Origin: Hyphomicrobiales bacterium
Lineage (GTDB): Bacteria > Pseudomonadota > Alphaproteobacteria > Rhizobiales > Beijerinckiaceae
NCBI GenBank assembly: GCA_947454055.1
Contig: CANGIS010000002.1
Span: 108,036-172,035, forward strand
DNA length: 64,000 bases
Reading direction: 5' to 3'
Both the position numbers and the translations under genes were made by a program. Under the pieces are notes generated by a model that ran no database searches, was not told the origin of the DNA, and worked only from the letters and a program-made list of their open reading frames with translations. The stretch's first letter is position 1. Each line of letters opens with the position of its first letter. Positions 8,447 through 17,262 of the stretch are shown piece by piece.

Positions 8447-9604
8447 TCAGGCCTTTGAAGCAACCCTCTCGCCATGCGGCAAAGCCCTATAATCCGCCGA
8501 TTGCATCTCGATCAACCGCGACGCGGTGCGATCGAACTCAAACGCTTCACGGCCGCTATCGGCGAGATAAATCTTGTGTGGCTCAACCTCGGCTGAAGCG
8601 TAGAGTTTGACGCTCTGATCATAAAGCGCATCGATCAACGCAATGAAGCGCTTCGCCTCGTTGCGGCTCTCCGCGGGTATAACAGGAATGCCATCAATCA
8701 TCACGACAGGATAGGATTGCGCGATCGCCAGAAAATCGAGATTACCGAGCGCTGCCTTGCACAGGGCTTCATAGGGAAAACGCGCAACGCCCTTGCCCGC
8801 CAGCGGCACGATTACTTTCCGACCCTTCACCAATAGCGTATCGGAAGCAGCAACAACCCCACCCAACATCGAGCGAAAGGCCGCATCCAATTGAGCCTTT
8901 GCCTTGCCATCCGCAGGCACATGATAGACCGGTGAGCCGCCGAGCTTTTCAAGACGATAATCCGTCCTTGCATCAACCTCGACGATCTCGACCCGCTGCT
9001 TCAACAGCGCAACAAAGGGCATAAACAAAGCGCGATTGAGGCCGCCTTCATAGAGCCTATCCGGCTCGACATTCGAGGTCGCGACCAGCACCAAACCGCG
9101 CGCAAACAATGCTTCGAATAGGCGAGCCAAAATCATCGCGTCGGCAATATCGGTAACAGCGAATTCGTCCAGACAAAGGAGCTGCGTCTCGGCCATATAT
9201 TCGGCAGCAATCGGCGGCATCGGATCGGTATCTTTCCGCTCGCCGCGCTTCACGCTTTCGCGGAACCGATGGATGCGGTTATGGATATCCGCCATGAAGG
9301 CTTGGAAATGCAGTCTTTGCTTTTTTTCAACGGGTGCCGCTTCCAGCATCAAATCCATCAGCATGGTTTTGCCGCGACCAACCGAGCCCCACAGATAAAG
9401 CCCGATGGGCGCTTCCGGCCTTTTGCGCTGGAGCAGACGGGCAAGCCTACCGCCTTTTCCCTCCGAAGCAGCCAAACGGCGGCACAGATCGTCCATGCGT
9501 TCAAGCGCCAAGCTTTGGGAAAGGTCCGGCTCCACAACGCCGGACGCGATCAGCTCCCGATAGGCCTCGCTGGGCAATAGACCGGTTGAACCTGCCACTG
9601 ACAT
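8447..9604 (-). CDS. zapE: Cell division protein ZapE (AFG1-like ATPase)
   Basis: AAA-type ATPase of 385 residues that in other proteobacteria associates with the FtsZ ring late in division and is homologous to mitochondrial AFG1/LACE1. The Walker A motif is GSVGRGKT at residues 73-80, the Walker B is LLCLDEFAVTD near residue 150, and the HFQAFM and ATSNVEPDRLYEGGLNR segments are typical of the family. GGGAAAG precedes the ATG. It stands alone, convergent with the DUF6883-like gene and divergent from the MAPEG gene. Confidence 0.92.
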   Translation of the reverse strand: MSVAGSTGLLPSEAYRELIASGVVEPDLSQSLALERMDDLCRRLAASEGKGGRLARLLQRKRPEAPIGLYLWGSVGRGKTMLMDLMLEAAPVEKKQRLHFQAFMADIHNRIHRFRESVKRGERKDTDPMPPIAAEYMAETQLLCLDEFAVTDIADAMILARLFEALFARGLVLVATSNVEPDRLYEGGLNRALFMPFVALLKQRVEIVEVDARTDYRLEKLGGSPVYHVPADGKAKAQLDAAFRSMLGGVVAASDTLLVKGRKVIVPLAGKGVARFPYEALCKAALGNLDFLAIAQSYPVVMIDGIPVIPAESRNEAKRFIALIDALYDQSVKLYASAEVEPHKIYLADSGREAFEFDRTASRLIEMQSADYRALPHGERVASKA

Positions 9605-9750
9605 TCTTTCCCACCAGACGCGAAGGTCTCACGCGGCGGATCAAGCATGAAGTGCCGCTTGCTGCAAGCTTTCTACCTGTGCCACAGTCGCATCCGGTGA
9701 ACCAATGCCGTCGGTGCGGCGTAAATTCTTCATCTTTTGGAGTGTCCTTC

Positions 9751-10137
9751 ATGCCTATCGCAGCCTGGTGCTTGTTAATCATTGTAATCATGCCGCTTGT
9801 GGCCGTCGGCTTTGCCAAAGCCGGTGCGGGCTACGACAACCGTGAACCGCGCCAGTGGATGCAGACGCTGGAAGGCGCACGTCGCCGCGCCTATGCGGCG
9901 CATATCAATTGCTATGAAGCGCTGATGGTGTTTCTCGCCTGCCTGTTTATCGCGGTTTGGACGGATGCGCCCTCGCCTCTCGTTGATACGCTGGCGGTCA
10001 TCTTCGTACTCGCCCGTATCGGATACGTCGCCGCCTATATCGGCGACCGTCCGGCCGCCCGTTCTTTCGTATGGAGCGTGGCCTATCTATCGTCGCTGGC
10101 CCTAGCGCTTAGCAGCCTGATCCCGCACGCGGGATAA
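9751..10137 (+). CDS. MAPEG-family integral membrane protein
   Basis: A 128-residue inner-membrane protein with four hydrophobic helices and the family pattern REPRQWMQTLEGARRRAYAAHINCYEALMVF (Asn and Glu in the second helix) followed by RIGYVAAYIGDR. MAPEG proteins are trimers related to microsomal glutathione transferase; the bacterial members have no firm substrate. Although the frame is open far upstream, GGAG lies 8 nt before the ATG at 9751 and the protein has the normal length from there. It converges with proA, the stops being 3 bp apart. Confidence 0.85.
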   Translation: MPIAAWCLLIIVIMPLVAVGFAKAGAGYDNREPRQWMQTLEGARRRAYAAHINCYEALMVFLACLFIAVWTDAPSPLVDTLAVIFVLARIGYVAAYIGDRPAARSFVWSVAYLSSLALALSSLIPHAG

Positions 10138-10140
10138 GGT

Positions 10141-11433
10141 TCAAGGGCGCGTCTGCCCCGTTCCATGCACGCTATATTTAAACGAGGTCAGCTGGTCGAT
10201 CCCGACCGGTCCGCGCGCATGCATCCGGCCTGTGGCAATGCCAATCTCGGCGCCAAAACCAAACTCGCCACCATCAGCAAATTGGGTTGAAGCATTGTGC
10301 AACACGATGGCTGAATCAACGCGATTGAGAAAGGCCTCTGCTGCCACACCATCATCCGTGACGATCGAATCGGTATGATGCGAGCCATAGGTTTCGATAT
10401 GGTCGATCGCCGCATCCAACCCCTCAACAACCTTCACCGAAATAATCGCATCGAGATATTCCGTCCGCCAGTCAGCGTTCGTTGCCTCGGTCACCCGCGG
10501 ATCGGCTGCCATCACCCGTGCATCGCCGCGAACGGCGCAGCCTTTGTCGATCAAAGCGGCAAGCAGCGGCTTTAAATGCGTCGCAACGACCGCTTGATCA
10601 ATCAACAGCGTCTCGGCCGAACCGCACACACCGGTGCGGCGCAGCTTGGCGTTCAGCACAATCGAAACGGCCATAGCGAGATCGGCTTTTGCGTGAACAT
10701 AGACGTGGCAAATCCCCTCCAGATGCGCAAACACCGGCACCCGCGCCTCGCTCTGCACACGGGCCACAAGGCTTTTGCCACCCCGCGGCACGATCACATC
10801 GATATTGCCGTCGAGCCCCTTCAGCATGAGGCCAACGGCCTCCCGCGCGCGCGTCGGCACAAGCTGAATAGCGTCTTCCGGCAGGCCTGCACCGCGTAAT
10901 CCCGCCCGCATCGCCTCGGCGATGACCGCTGACGTTCGAAAACTTTCCGAGCCCGCGCGGAGGATCGAGGCATTGCCACTTTTAAGGCAGAGCGCACCGG
11001 CATCCGCCGTTACATTGGGGCGGCTTTCAAAGATCACGCCGATCACACCGAGAGGCGTCGATACCCTCTCGAACCTTAAACCGTTGGGCTGTGTCCACTC
11101 CGCCAGCACACGGCCAACCGGATCATGCAAGGCAGCGATATCGGCTACGGCCTTAGCGATGGCTTCGATCCGCGAAGCGTCCAGCATCAAGCGGTCTAGA
11201 AACGAGCCCTTGATGCCTTTGGCTTCGGCATCCGCCATATCAGCGGCGTTCGCGATCAGAAGCTCCGGTAGGCGCGAGCGCAATTCAGCGGCTGCCGCTA
11301 ACAAGGCTTCATTTTTCTGGATAGCAGACGCATTGGCAAGAACGCGCGCGGCACCGCGTGCGCGTTGGCCCATGTCCCCCATCAGAACGTCCAAGCCCTG
11401 ATTATCCTGATCTTCGGTCGCAACCATGCGCAT
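10141..11433 (-). CDS. proA: Glutamate-5-semialdehyde dehydrogenase (gamma-glutamyl phosphate reductase)
   Basis: Second enzyme of proline synthesis: it reduces gamma-glutamyl phosphate to glutamate semialdehyde with NADPH. The 430-residue product has the family motifs [29 protein letters not shown] and the catalytic Cys270 in RTGVCGSAE. It starts 12 nt after the proB stop in an obgE-proB-proA unit. In many Rhizobiales nadD and rsfS follow proA; here the unit ends at proA and a convergent MAPEG gene follows. Confidence 0.95.
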   Translation of the reverse strand: MRMVATEDQDNQGLDVLMGDMGQRARGAARVLANASAIQKNEALLAAAAELRSRLPELLIANAADMADAEAKGIKGSFLDRLMLDASRIEAIAKAVADIAALHDPVGRVLAEWTQPNGLRFERVSTPLGVIGVIFESRPNVTADAGALCLKSGNASILRAGSESFRTSAVIAEAMRAGLRGAGLPEDAIQLVPTRAREAVGLMLKGLDGNIDVIVPRGGKSLVARVQSEARVPVFAHLEGICHVYVHAKADLAMAVSIVLNAKLRRTGVCGSAETLLIDQAVVATHLKPLLAALIDKGCAVRGDARVMAADPRVTEATNADWRTEYLDAIISVKVVEGLDAAIDHIETYGSHHTDSIVTDDGVAAEAFLNRVDSAIVLHNASTQFADGGEFGFGAEIGIATGRMHARGPVGIDQLTSFKYSVHGTGQTRP

Positions 11434-11445
11434 GGGGTTTCGTCC

Positions 11446-12570
11446 TCAGGCGCTGCCCAGCGCCATATCGTCGCGATGAATAAGTTCGGCCCGCCCTGCA
11501 TAACCCAAAATCTCGGTGATGTCGCGCGAGGAGCGTCCTGCGAGCTGCACGGTTTCGGTGGAATCATAGCCGATCAGACCACGACCCAATTCGCCGCCAT
11601 CGGGCGCGCGCATCACCACCGCATCGCCACGCTCGAACGTCCCTTCAACCCGTTTCACCCCCGCAGGCAACAGGCTCTTGCCCGAGCGGATGGCACTCGC
11701 AGCGCCTGAATCAAGATGCAGCACACCCTTGGGCTCCAAAGCACCCGCAATCCATGTCTTGCGCGCCGAGACGGGATTGGAACCGGTGAGGAACCAGCTG
11801 CAGGGTTTACCCTCCATGATGGCCTTCAGCGGATGCGAAACCCTGCCATCGGCAATCACCATATGGGTGCCGCCGGCGGTCGCAATTTTTGCCGCCTCGA
11901 TCTTGGTGCGCATTCCTCCGCGCGAAAATTCGGAGGCCGCACCGCCCGCCATCGCCTCGATCTCGGCGGTAATCCTCGGAATAACAGGGATCAGCTTTGC
12001 ATCCGGATCAGCTCCGGGTGGGGCAGTGTAAAGGCCATCAATATCGGACAGTAAAACCAGCAAATCCGCACCTGCCATGGTCGCCACCCGGGCGGCCAAC
12101 CGGTCATTATCGCCATAGCGGATTTCATTGGTCGCGACCGTGTCATTCTCGTTCACCACCGGCAGCGCTTTGAGATCCAGCAACCGCCCAATGGTGGCGC
12201 GGGCATTGAGATAGCGCTGCCGCTCCTCGGTATCGCCCAGCGTCACAAGAATTTGCCCGGTTGTAATCCCCCGTGCGCCGAGCACTTCGGCCCACGCTTT
12301 TGATAGAGCAATCTGACCGACAGCGGCAGCGGCCTGGCTTTCCTCCAGCTTCAGTCCGCCGCGTGGCAGGCCCAGCACGCCGCGCCCCAGCGCGATGGCG
12401 CCCGATGACACGACCAGCACGTCGACACCGCGCTCACGCCAATCGGCGATATCGCTGCCAAGCGCCAAAAGCCATTCCGCGCGCAAGCCATGGACCGGAT
12501 CGACCAGCAACGACGATCCGACCTTGATGACGACCCGATGAAAAGAACCAAAGTCAGGCCGCTTTATCAT
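11446..12570 (-). CDS. proB: Glutamate 5-kinase
   Basis: First enzyme of proline synthesis, making gamma-glutamyl phosphate. The 374-residue product has the amino acid kinase domain (VIKVGSSLL at the N-terminus, [35 protein letters not shown]) and a C-terminal PUA domain from about residue 280. This full two-domain form is normally feedback-inhibited by proline. It lies between obgE and proA with gaps of 13 and 12 nt, so the three are one transcription unit. Confidence 0.95.
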   Translation of the reverse strand: MIKRPDFGSFHRVVIKVGSSLLVDPVHGLRAEWLLALGSDIADWRERGVDVLVVSSGAIALGRGVLGLPRGGLKLEESQAAAAVGQIALSKAWAEVLGARGITTGQILVTLGDTEERQRYLNARATIGRLLDLKALPVVNENDTVATNEIRYGDNDRLAARVATMAGADLLVLLSDIDGLYTAPPGADPDAKLIPVIPRITAEIEAMAGGAASEFSRGGMRTKIEAAKIATAGGTHMVIADGRVSHPLKAIMEGKPCSWFLTGSNPVSARKTWIAGALEPKGVLHLDSGAASAIRSGKSLLPAGVKRVEGTFERGDAVVMRAPDGGELGRGLIGYDSTETVQLAGRSSRDITEILGYAGRAELIHRDDMALGSA

Positions 12571-12583
12571 GGCTGCCCGTTCG

Positions 12584-13621
12584 TCATGGATGCCAGGCCT
12601 CGGGTGGCTTGGCGGCGGCCACTTCCTCCGCGCTCTTCTCGTTGGCGATGGTCAAAATCGCCCGTAACGCCTCTGGCACGCCCTGCCCTGTTGCGGCGGA
12701 TAACACCATCGGATCTTTTTTCGCCGCCCGCTTCAGCCGCGCCTTTTGCTCTTTGAGCACTTCGGGCGTCACCGCATCGATTTTTGAAAGCGCCACGATC
12801 TCGTCTTTTTCTTCCAAGCCATTGCCATAGGCATCAAGCTCGGCGCGAACAACCTTATAGGCTTTGCCCGCGTGCTCGCAGGTCGCGTCGACCAGATGCA
12901 GCAGCACGCGGCAGCGCTCGACATGGCCCAAAAAGCGGTCACCAAGGCCAAGGCCCTCATGCGCTCCCTCGATCAAGCCGGGAATATCAGCAAGCACGAA
13001 TTCGCGCTCATCGATCCGCACCACGCCAAGGCCCGGATGAAGCGTGGTAAACGGATAATCGGCGATTTTAGGCTTGGCCGACGTGACGCTGGCCAAAAAG
13101 GTCGACTTGCCCGCGTTCGGCAAACCCACAAGGCCCGCATCCGCGATCAGTTTCAGCCGCAACCAGATCCAGCGTTCCTCGCCCTCAAGGCCCGGATTGG
13201 CGCGGCGTGGCGCGCGGTTGGTGGAAGTCGCAAAATAGGCATTGCCGAAGCCGCCATTGCCGCCTTTGGCAAGACGGATTTTCTGGCCGATTTCGGTCAG
13301 ATCGGCGATCAGCGTTTCGCCGTCCTCGTCGAAAATCTGCGTGCCCTTCGGCACTTTGAGCAAGACATCCTCGCCCTTGCCGCCCGCACGGTTTTTTCCC
13401 ATGCCATGCGTGCCGGCGCGCGCCTTGAAATGCTGCTGATAGCGGTAATCAATGAGCGTGTTCAACCCGTCGACGCATTCGACGAACACATCGCCACCGC
13501 GTCCGCCGTCGCCCCCGTCGGGACCGCCGAATTCGATGAATTTTTCGCGACGAAAGGAGATGCTACCTGCACCTCCATCGCCCGAGCGGATAAAGACTTT
13601 AGCCTGATCAAGAAATTTCAT
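12584..13621 (-). CDS. obgE: GTPase ObgE/CgtA
   Basis: Essential GTPase linked to 50S ribosome maturation and stress control. The 345-residue product has the glycine-rich Obg domain ([26 protein letters not shown]), then the G domain with G1 GLPNAGKS at 166-173 and the switch region [12 protein letters not shown]. The C-terminal OCT domain of larger Obg proteins is reduced to a short tail, as in many alphaproteobacteria. It heads the obgE-proB-proA unit and is downstream of the DUF3833 gene, with a gap of about 55 bp. Confidence 0.95.
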   Translation of the reverse strand: MKFLDQAKVFIRSGDGGAGSISFRREKFIEFGGPDGGDGGRGGDVFVECVDGLNTLIDYRYQQHFKARAGTHGMGKNRAGGKGEDVLLKVPKGTQIFDEDGETLIADLTEIGQKIRLAKGGNGGFGNAYFATSTNRAPRRANPGLEGEERWIWLRLKLIADAGLVGLPNAGKSTFLASVTSAKPKIADYPFTTLHPGLGVVRIDEREFVLADIPGLIEGAHEGLGLGDRFLGHVERCRVLLHLVDATCEHAGKAYKVVRAELDAYGNGLEEKDEIVALSKIDAVTPEVLKEQKARLKRAAKKDPMVLSAATGQGVPEALRAILTIANEKSAEEVAAAKPPEAWHP

Positions 13622-13676
13622 GCGCTCTCTTTACAGCAAATTGGCTGAAATGGGAGCGCGAATATCAGATTTCGTT

Positions 13677-14192
13677 TTAGTGACCGTTCCGCTTGATGGT
13701 GAGTTCGACCTCGCCAACCTTGATAAAGCCGAGAAAAGAGACATCCGCCGTGTTGCGCACCGTCTTGGTATCGATTTCCGTCAGGCGATCCTTAAAGTTC
13801 AGATCGAAACCACCAACTTTGGCCACGTAGCTCAGCAAAATATCGCCATCGACCGCCTCGACTTTGGCTTCCTTCACTACATCCTCGCGCGTCCCGGCAT
13901 AGGTTTTGTCATCCAACTTGGTGAAATTCCAGGTCTTTTGGTCCTTTTCACCATCCGAGTAGACAAAGTCTTCCTTGAGCGTGAGAACGACGCCGTTCCA
14001 TTTGCCCTGCATCTGAACCTTCAAATCACGCCGCGCTCCTGTCCAGACATTGGTGAAATGGCCCTCGGCCGAAAGTTTTCCGGCAAAGAATTTTTCGAGC
14101 ACCAAGGGAGTAGCGGTGTCAGCCTTGGCCGACCCGGACGATAGACCCGATACCGCAAGCAAACCCGCTACAACAAGGGAAATAAACCGCAT
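13677..14192 (-). CDS. DUF3833-family secreted protein
   Basis: A 171-residue protein with a clear signal peptide (MRFISLVVAGLLAVSGLSSG, cleavage near residue 24) and a body that fits DUF3833: LEKFFAGKLSAEGHF at the start, then KEDFVYSDGEKDQKTW and YAGTREDVV. DUF3833 proteins are small exported beta-rich proteins, often lipoproteins; this one has no lipobox Cys, so it is probably free in the periplasm. GGAG precedes the ATG. The gene lies between the acetyltransferase and obgE on the same strand. Molecular function is not known. Confidence 0.8.
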   Translation of the reverse strand: MRFISLVVAGLLAVSGLSSGSAKADTATPLVLEKFFAGKLSAEGHFTNVWTGARRDLKVQMQGKWNGVVLTLKEDFVYSDGEKDQKTWNFTKLDDKTYAGTREDVVKEAKVEAVDGDILLSYVAKVGGFDLNFKDRLTEIDTKTVRNTADVSFLGFIKVGEVELTIKRNGH

Positions 14193-14260
14193 CGTCTGAT
14201 CTCCGTGACATTGGTTTCTTATTTAATTACGAAACGGCATCGACATTGGACCAATAGGCG

Positions 14261-14839
14261 TCAATTCAATCCCCGTGACGCCCATTTTTCGCGCTCGAGT
14301 TCGAACCAGTGAACCTTTTGGGCGCTGTTACGCGCCGGCATAAACGGCTCCGAGTCATGCGTGTAGGTAAAGCCGTTTCGTTCCAGCACCCGACGGGAGG
14401 CGGGATTGATGATTCTCACCGAGGCAATCATCCGGCTGGCGCGGCTCAAGCCGAACCCGATATCGATCATGCCGCTAACCGCTTCGCTGGCATAGCCTCG
14501 CCCCCAAAACGGCACACCCAGCCAATAGCCGATGACAAGTTCGCCCTCGACATCGGTCGGCGCGAGCGTGATGGCACCAATCGCCTGCGCGGGCTTCGCA
14601 TTGGGGGTGATGACGAGGCCTATCGACTGACCGTCGCTGTTGCTTCGCCGTGTTTCGAAAACAAACCGTTCCGCCTCTTCCGGCGGATAGGGATGCGGAA
14701 TACGCGAGGTCATTTTGGTTACTTCGTGGTCAGCCAGATAGCGCGCAAGGTTCAGCGCATCCGTCAGCCGCGGCCAACGCAGCCAGAGCTTTGGCGTTTC
14801 AAGGCGATAAATATCGTCCCGCGCAAGTTCATGAAACAT
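14261..14839 (-). CDS. GNAT-family N-acetyltransferase (RimJ/RimL type)
   Basis: A 192-residue acetyltransferase with the RimJ/RimL-like pattern: LETPKLWLRWPRLTDA at the N-terminus, the acetyl-CoA loop region GYWLGVPFWGRGYASEAV and the C-terminal INPASRRVLERNGF. An in-frame ATG exists 33 nt upstream, but the ATG at 14839 has GGAG at a spacing of 8 and the upstream one has none. The gene sits between rpmA and obgE, a place often occupied by a GNAT gene in Rhizobiales, but a strong terminator separates it from rpmA. The acetylated target is not known. Confidence 0.88.
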   Translation of the reverse strand: MFHELARDDIYRLETPKLWLRWPRLTDALNLARYLADHEVTKMTSRIPHPYPPEEAERFVFETRRSNSDGQSIGLVITPNAKPAQAIGAITLAPTDVEGELVIGYWLGVPFWGRGYASEAVSGMIDIGFGLSRASRMIASVRIINPASRRVLERNGFTYTHDSEPFMPARNSAQKVHWFELEREKWASRGLN

Positions 14840-14880
14840 CGGTTTGACTCCGGCCTGTCGGATCTTAGGCATGGAAAATT

Positions 14881-14920
14881 AAAATAAAAAAGCGGGGAAT
14901 GTGAATGCCACATTCCCCGC
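14881..14920 (-). terminator. Rho-independent terminator of the rplU-rpmA unit
   Basis: A perfect 12-bp inverted repeat (arms 14892-14903 and 14909-14920, loop of 5) is followed on the minus strand by a T-rich run (TTTTTATTTT). It lies about 95 bp after the rpmA stop and before the acetyltransferase gene. Confidence 0.88.
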
Positions 14921-15015
14921 TTCGGTCCTTTCGGACGATACGGATCAAACCTTATGAAAAAGTCGATCCGCCGGGGTTTTCACCAAACCGGCGGGACCTT
15001 TTCGGTATCGCCGTC

Positions 15016-15282
15016 TTATTCTGCTGCCAGTTTGGCGTGGACCGTAACATACATCCGGTCATTGGCCTTTTTCTGGAACTCGACCGTGCCGGTCGTGGTC
15101 GCAAACAAGGTGTGATCCTTGCCCATGCCGACATTGGCGCCCGGATGGACGCGGGTGCCGCGCTGACGCACGATGATGTTGCCCGAAATCACGGCTTCGC
15201 CACCGAACTTCTTGACGCCAAGACGGCGGCCATCTGAGTCACGACCGTTGCGGGATGAACCGCCTGCTTTTTTATGAGCCAT
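15016..15282 (-). CDS. rpmA: 50S ribosomal protein L27
   Basis: Ribosomal protein L27, 88 residues, starting [16 protein letters not shown] and including GVKKFGGE and [22 protein letters not shown], which are diagnostic. Its N-terminal tail reaches the peptidyl transferase centre. It follows rplU by 76 bp on the minus strand and is followed by a strong terminator. Confidence 0.98.
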   Translation of the reverse strand: MAHKKAGGSSRNGRDSDGRRLGVKKFGGEAVISGNIIVRQRGTRVHPGANVGMGKDHTLFATTTGTVEFQKKANDRMYVTVHAKLAAE

Positions 15283-15358
15283 TGTACTGCTCCTGATCCT
15301 TTAGCGGGTCATCATGACCCGGAAATGTCAAAATCGATGATTGATCGCTGCGTTCCGC

Positions 15359-15742
15359 TTACGCGGAGGCGGCGACTTCAGCTTCGGCCTTAGCCTTAGG
15401 CGCCTTCTTGGCAGCCTTCGGTGCTTCGCCCGATGCGTTGATCGAGGTGATACGGACCACGGTCAGATCCTGACGATGACCCTTCTTGCGCTTCGAGTTC
15501 TGGCGGCGGCGCTTGACGAAATGGATCGACTTCTTCGACCGCGTCTGCTCGACGATCTCGCCCGTAACCGTTGCGCCAACAACGGTCGGCGCGCCGATTT
15601 CGCTGCCTGCGCCGGAGGTGATCATCAACACTTCGCCGAAAGAAACGGCCGCACCGGCCTCACCCTCGAGCTTTTCAATCGTAATCTTGTCGTCAGCGGC
15701 AACTTTGTACTGCTTGCCGCCGGTCTTGATAACTGCGAACAT
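15359..15742 (-). CDS. rplU: 50S ribosomal protein L21
   Basis: Ribosomal protein L21, 127 residues from the ATG at 15742 (MFAVIKTGGKQYKV). KIHFVKRRRQNSKRKKGHRQ-type residues form the RNA-binding core (here IHFVKRRRQNSKRKKGHRQ). About 28 residues of Ala/Lys-rich tail follow the core, a common extension in alphaproteobacterial L21. The frame is open for 70 codons upstream, but those residues are not part of the family and AAGGAC precedes the chosen ATG. First gene of the rplU-rpmA unit. Confidence 0.97.
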   Translation of the reverse strand: MFAVIKTGGKQYKVAADDKITIEKLEGEAGAAVSFGEVLMITSGAGSEIGAPTVVGATVTGEIVEQTRSKKSIHFVKRRRQNSKRKKGHRQDLTVVRITSINASGEAPKAAKKAPKAKAEAEVAASA

Positions 15743-15923
15743 CTTCTTGTCCTTGTGTTCTAACGACTCTGGACGCTTTTGATCGCGACCGGCCGTCTTT
15801 TTGGCAGTGGCCCGGCAACCGTCCCGCCTGCCCCTCACGGACAGGCTTTGCGGCCTAAACGCATCTTCATCGAAGAAAATGCACCCACGCGCGGAACCAT
15901 AGGCCCCACGCGGAAGAGAGGGG

Positions 15924-15952
15924 TTCGTACTCTGCAGGCCGTTTTCTGTCAA
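15924..15952 (-). promoter_or_regulatory. Candidate sigma-70 promoter for rplU-rpmA
   Basis: On the minus strand TTGACA (15947-15952) and TACGAA (15924-15929) are separated by 17 bp, about 180 bp upstream of rplU. The remaining stretch to rplU would be an untranslated leader. The rest of the 304-bp gap between rplU and tRNA-Ser shows no gene. Confidence 0.5.
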
Positions 15953-15983
15953 TCATCAGGTTAGAAAGAGATACGCTTCGGCC

Positions 15984-16012
15984 TTGTGAAACAGCAAACG
16001 ACGTGCTATCTC
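15984..16012 (+). promoter_or_regulatory. Candidate promoter for tRNA-Ser
   Basis: TTGTGA and TATCTC spaced by 17 bp, ending 34 bp before the tRNA. Reasonable match to alphaproteobacterial housekeeping promoters; not proven. Confidence 0.4.
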
Positions 16013-16046
16013 GCCGCCCGACCATGGGTTTTACGACCCATCCTAC

Positions 16047-16136
16047 GGAGAGGTGGCAGAGTGGTCGAATGCACCGCACTCGAAATGCGGCATAGGGGCA
16101 ACCCTATCGGGAGTTCGAATCTCCCCTTCTCCGCCA
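16047..16136 (+). tRNA. tRNA-Ser (anticodon CGA)
   Basis: A 90-nt type II tRNA. The acceptor stem GGAGAGG pairs with CTTCTCC, the anticodon stem CCGCA/TGCGG encloses the loop CTCGAAA with anticodon CGA at 16081-16083, the long variable arm is ATAGGGGCAACCCTAT-like, the T loop contains GTTCGAATC, and CCA is encoded. It decodes UCG. Confidence 0.96.
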
Positions 16137-16291
16137 TTTACTTTTCCCAATGCTGATTTTCATAATCCATTGAATCCCATAATTTTTTGGATTTTATTTA
16201 ATTCTGCCAAAGCAGACGCGAAGGTGGTGAACGCCGTTCCGAGCCGATACGGACACTATTCTGCGGACGGCGGTCATGTTAGGCACGGTCC

Positions 16292-16927
16292 ATGCTGCAT
16301 AGCCTCATCATGATCTTGGATTGGTTTGGTATCTGCGTTTTCGCGATCACCGGCGCGCTTGTGGCGTCGCGCAAGCAAATGGATATTGTTGGCTTTGCCA
16401 TGCTCGGCAGTGTGACGGGGATCGGCGGAGGCACCATACGCGATGTCTTGCTGGGAATTCAGCCCATCTTCTGGGTGGAACAGCCGGCCTATTTGCTGAC
16501 CTGCGTCCTTGTCGCCTGTGCCACCTTCTTTTTTGCCCATATCCTTCATCACCGCTATCGCTATCTGCTGTGGTTTGACGCCATAGGGCTGGCTTTATTT
16601 GCCGTAACCGGAGCCGATAGTGCTCTTGCTCATGGTGCGAGCCCCAGCATCGCGGTGGCCATGGGGGTTGCCACCGCAACCTTCGGTGGCCTCATTCGCG
16701 ACATTCTGGGCGGGGAGAGCCCCGTCATCCTGAGCCAAGAGGTCTATATTACCGCTGCCTTATCCGGCGCGATTGTCTTTGTGGGCTTGGTCGGATTAGG
16801 CGCATCGCAGGACGTGGCTGTGGTCATGGGGTTTGCTGCAGGCTTCGGGTTGCGGGCAGCCGCACTCCATTTGGGCCTGACCTTGCCGCGTTATCGTCCC
16901 AAAAACGGCTTCAACGGGGACCAATAG
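16292..16927 (+). CDS. TRIC-type channel family protein (YicG/UPF0126)
   Basis: Inner-membrane protein of 211 residues with about seven hydrophobic segments and two inverted-related copies of the family motif: GIGGGTIRDVL near residues 44-53 and FGGLIRDILGG near 131-140. Prokaryotic TRIC homologues form trimeric cation-selective channels. The C-terminus is short and basic. It stands alone, and its stop is followed by a weak inverted repeat (CCTAGA/TCTAGG) and then by a remnant of a helicase gene end. Confidence 0.88.
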   Translation: MLHSLIMILDWFGICVFAITGALVASRKQMDIVGFAMLGSVTGIGGGTIRDVLLGIQPIFWVEQPAYLLTCVLVACATFFFAHILHHRYRYLLWFDAIGLALFAVTGADSALAHGASPSIAVAMGVATATFGGLIRDILGGESPVILSQEVYITAALSGAIVFVGLVGLGASQDVAVVMGFAAGFGLRAAALHLGLTLPRYRPKNGFNGDQ

Positions 16928-17262
16928 CCTAGACATGATCCAATTCTAGGGGTGGGCCCAAAGAATTAACCATCGACAGCGCGAAAAAGGGGCGGAGGCA
17001 ATCAATCCCGCCCGGCCCAATCCTGAAACGCCACCAACATTGAGCCGGTTGCCAGATCCCTCGTTAAATGCCGATGATTTGGTATTTTGGGCTATGCATT
17101 TTAATCTTTTTACGATTTAACTTTACTAATGGCAGCATTCGCTTAGCCTTGGGTATATGCCAGTAAACAATAAGTTCCGTCGAATGTTCCACCGAGTTAT
17201 TCTAGCTTGATTAGAATTGGCGCATTTTTCTGAATTTCGGCCGAAATTATATTGTTAATCTA
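16928..17262. other. Intergenic region with a helicase remnant and an AT-rich segment
   Basis: The 335-bp gap holds a weak hairpin (CCTAGA at 16928-16933, TCTAGG at 16945-16950) just after the TRIC gene, the helicase 3'-end remnant listed separately, and from about 17085 an AT-rich stretch leading to the autotransporter gene. No ORF of note. The AT-rich part presumably holds the autotransporter promoter, but no clear -35/-10 pair was assigned. Confidence 0.5.
17002..17058 (-). pseudogene. Remnant of a PIF1/RecD-like helicase 3' end
   Basis: On the minus strand this stretch reads DLATGSMLVAFQDWAGRD followed by TGA. The intact helicase gene at 19433-20977 ends DLKTDSMLVAFQEWAGRE. By hand count 46 of 57 bases and 14 of 18 residues agree. 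Similarity stops upstream of this segment. The remnant is in the same orientation as the intact gene end, so the two form a direct repeat flanking the autotransporter gene. Confidence 0.82.
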
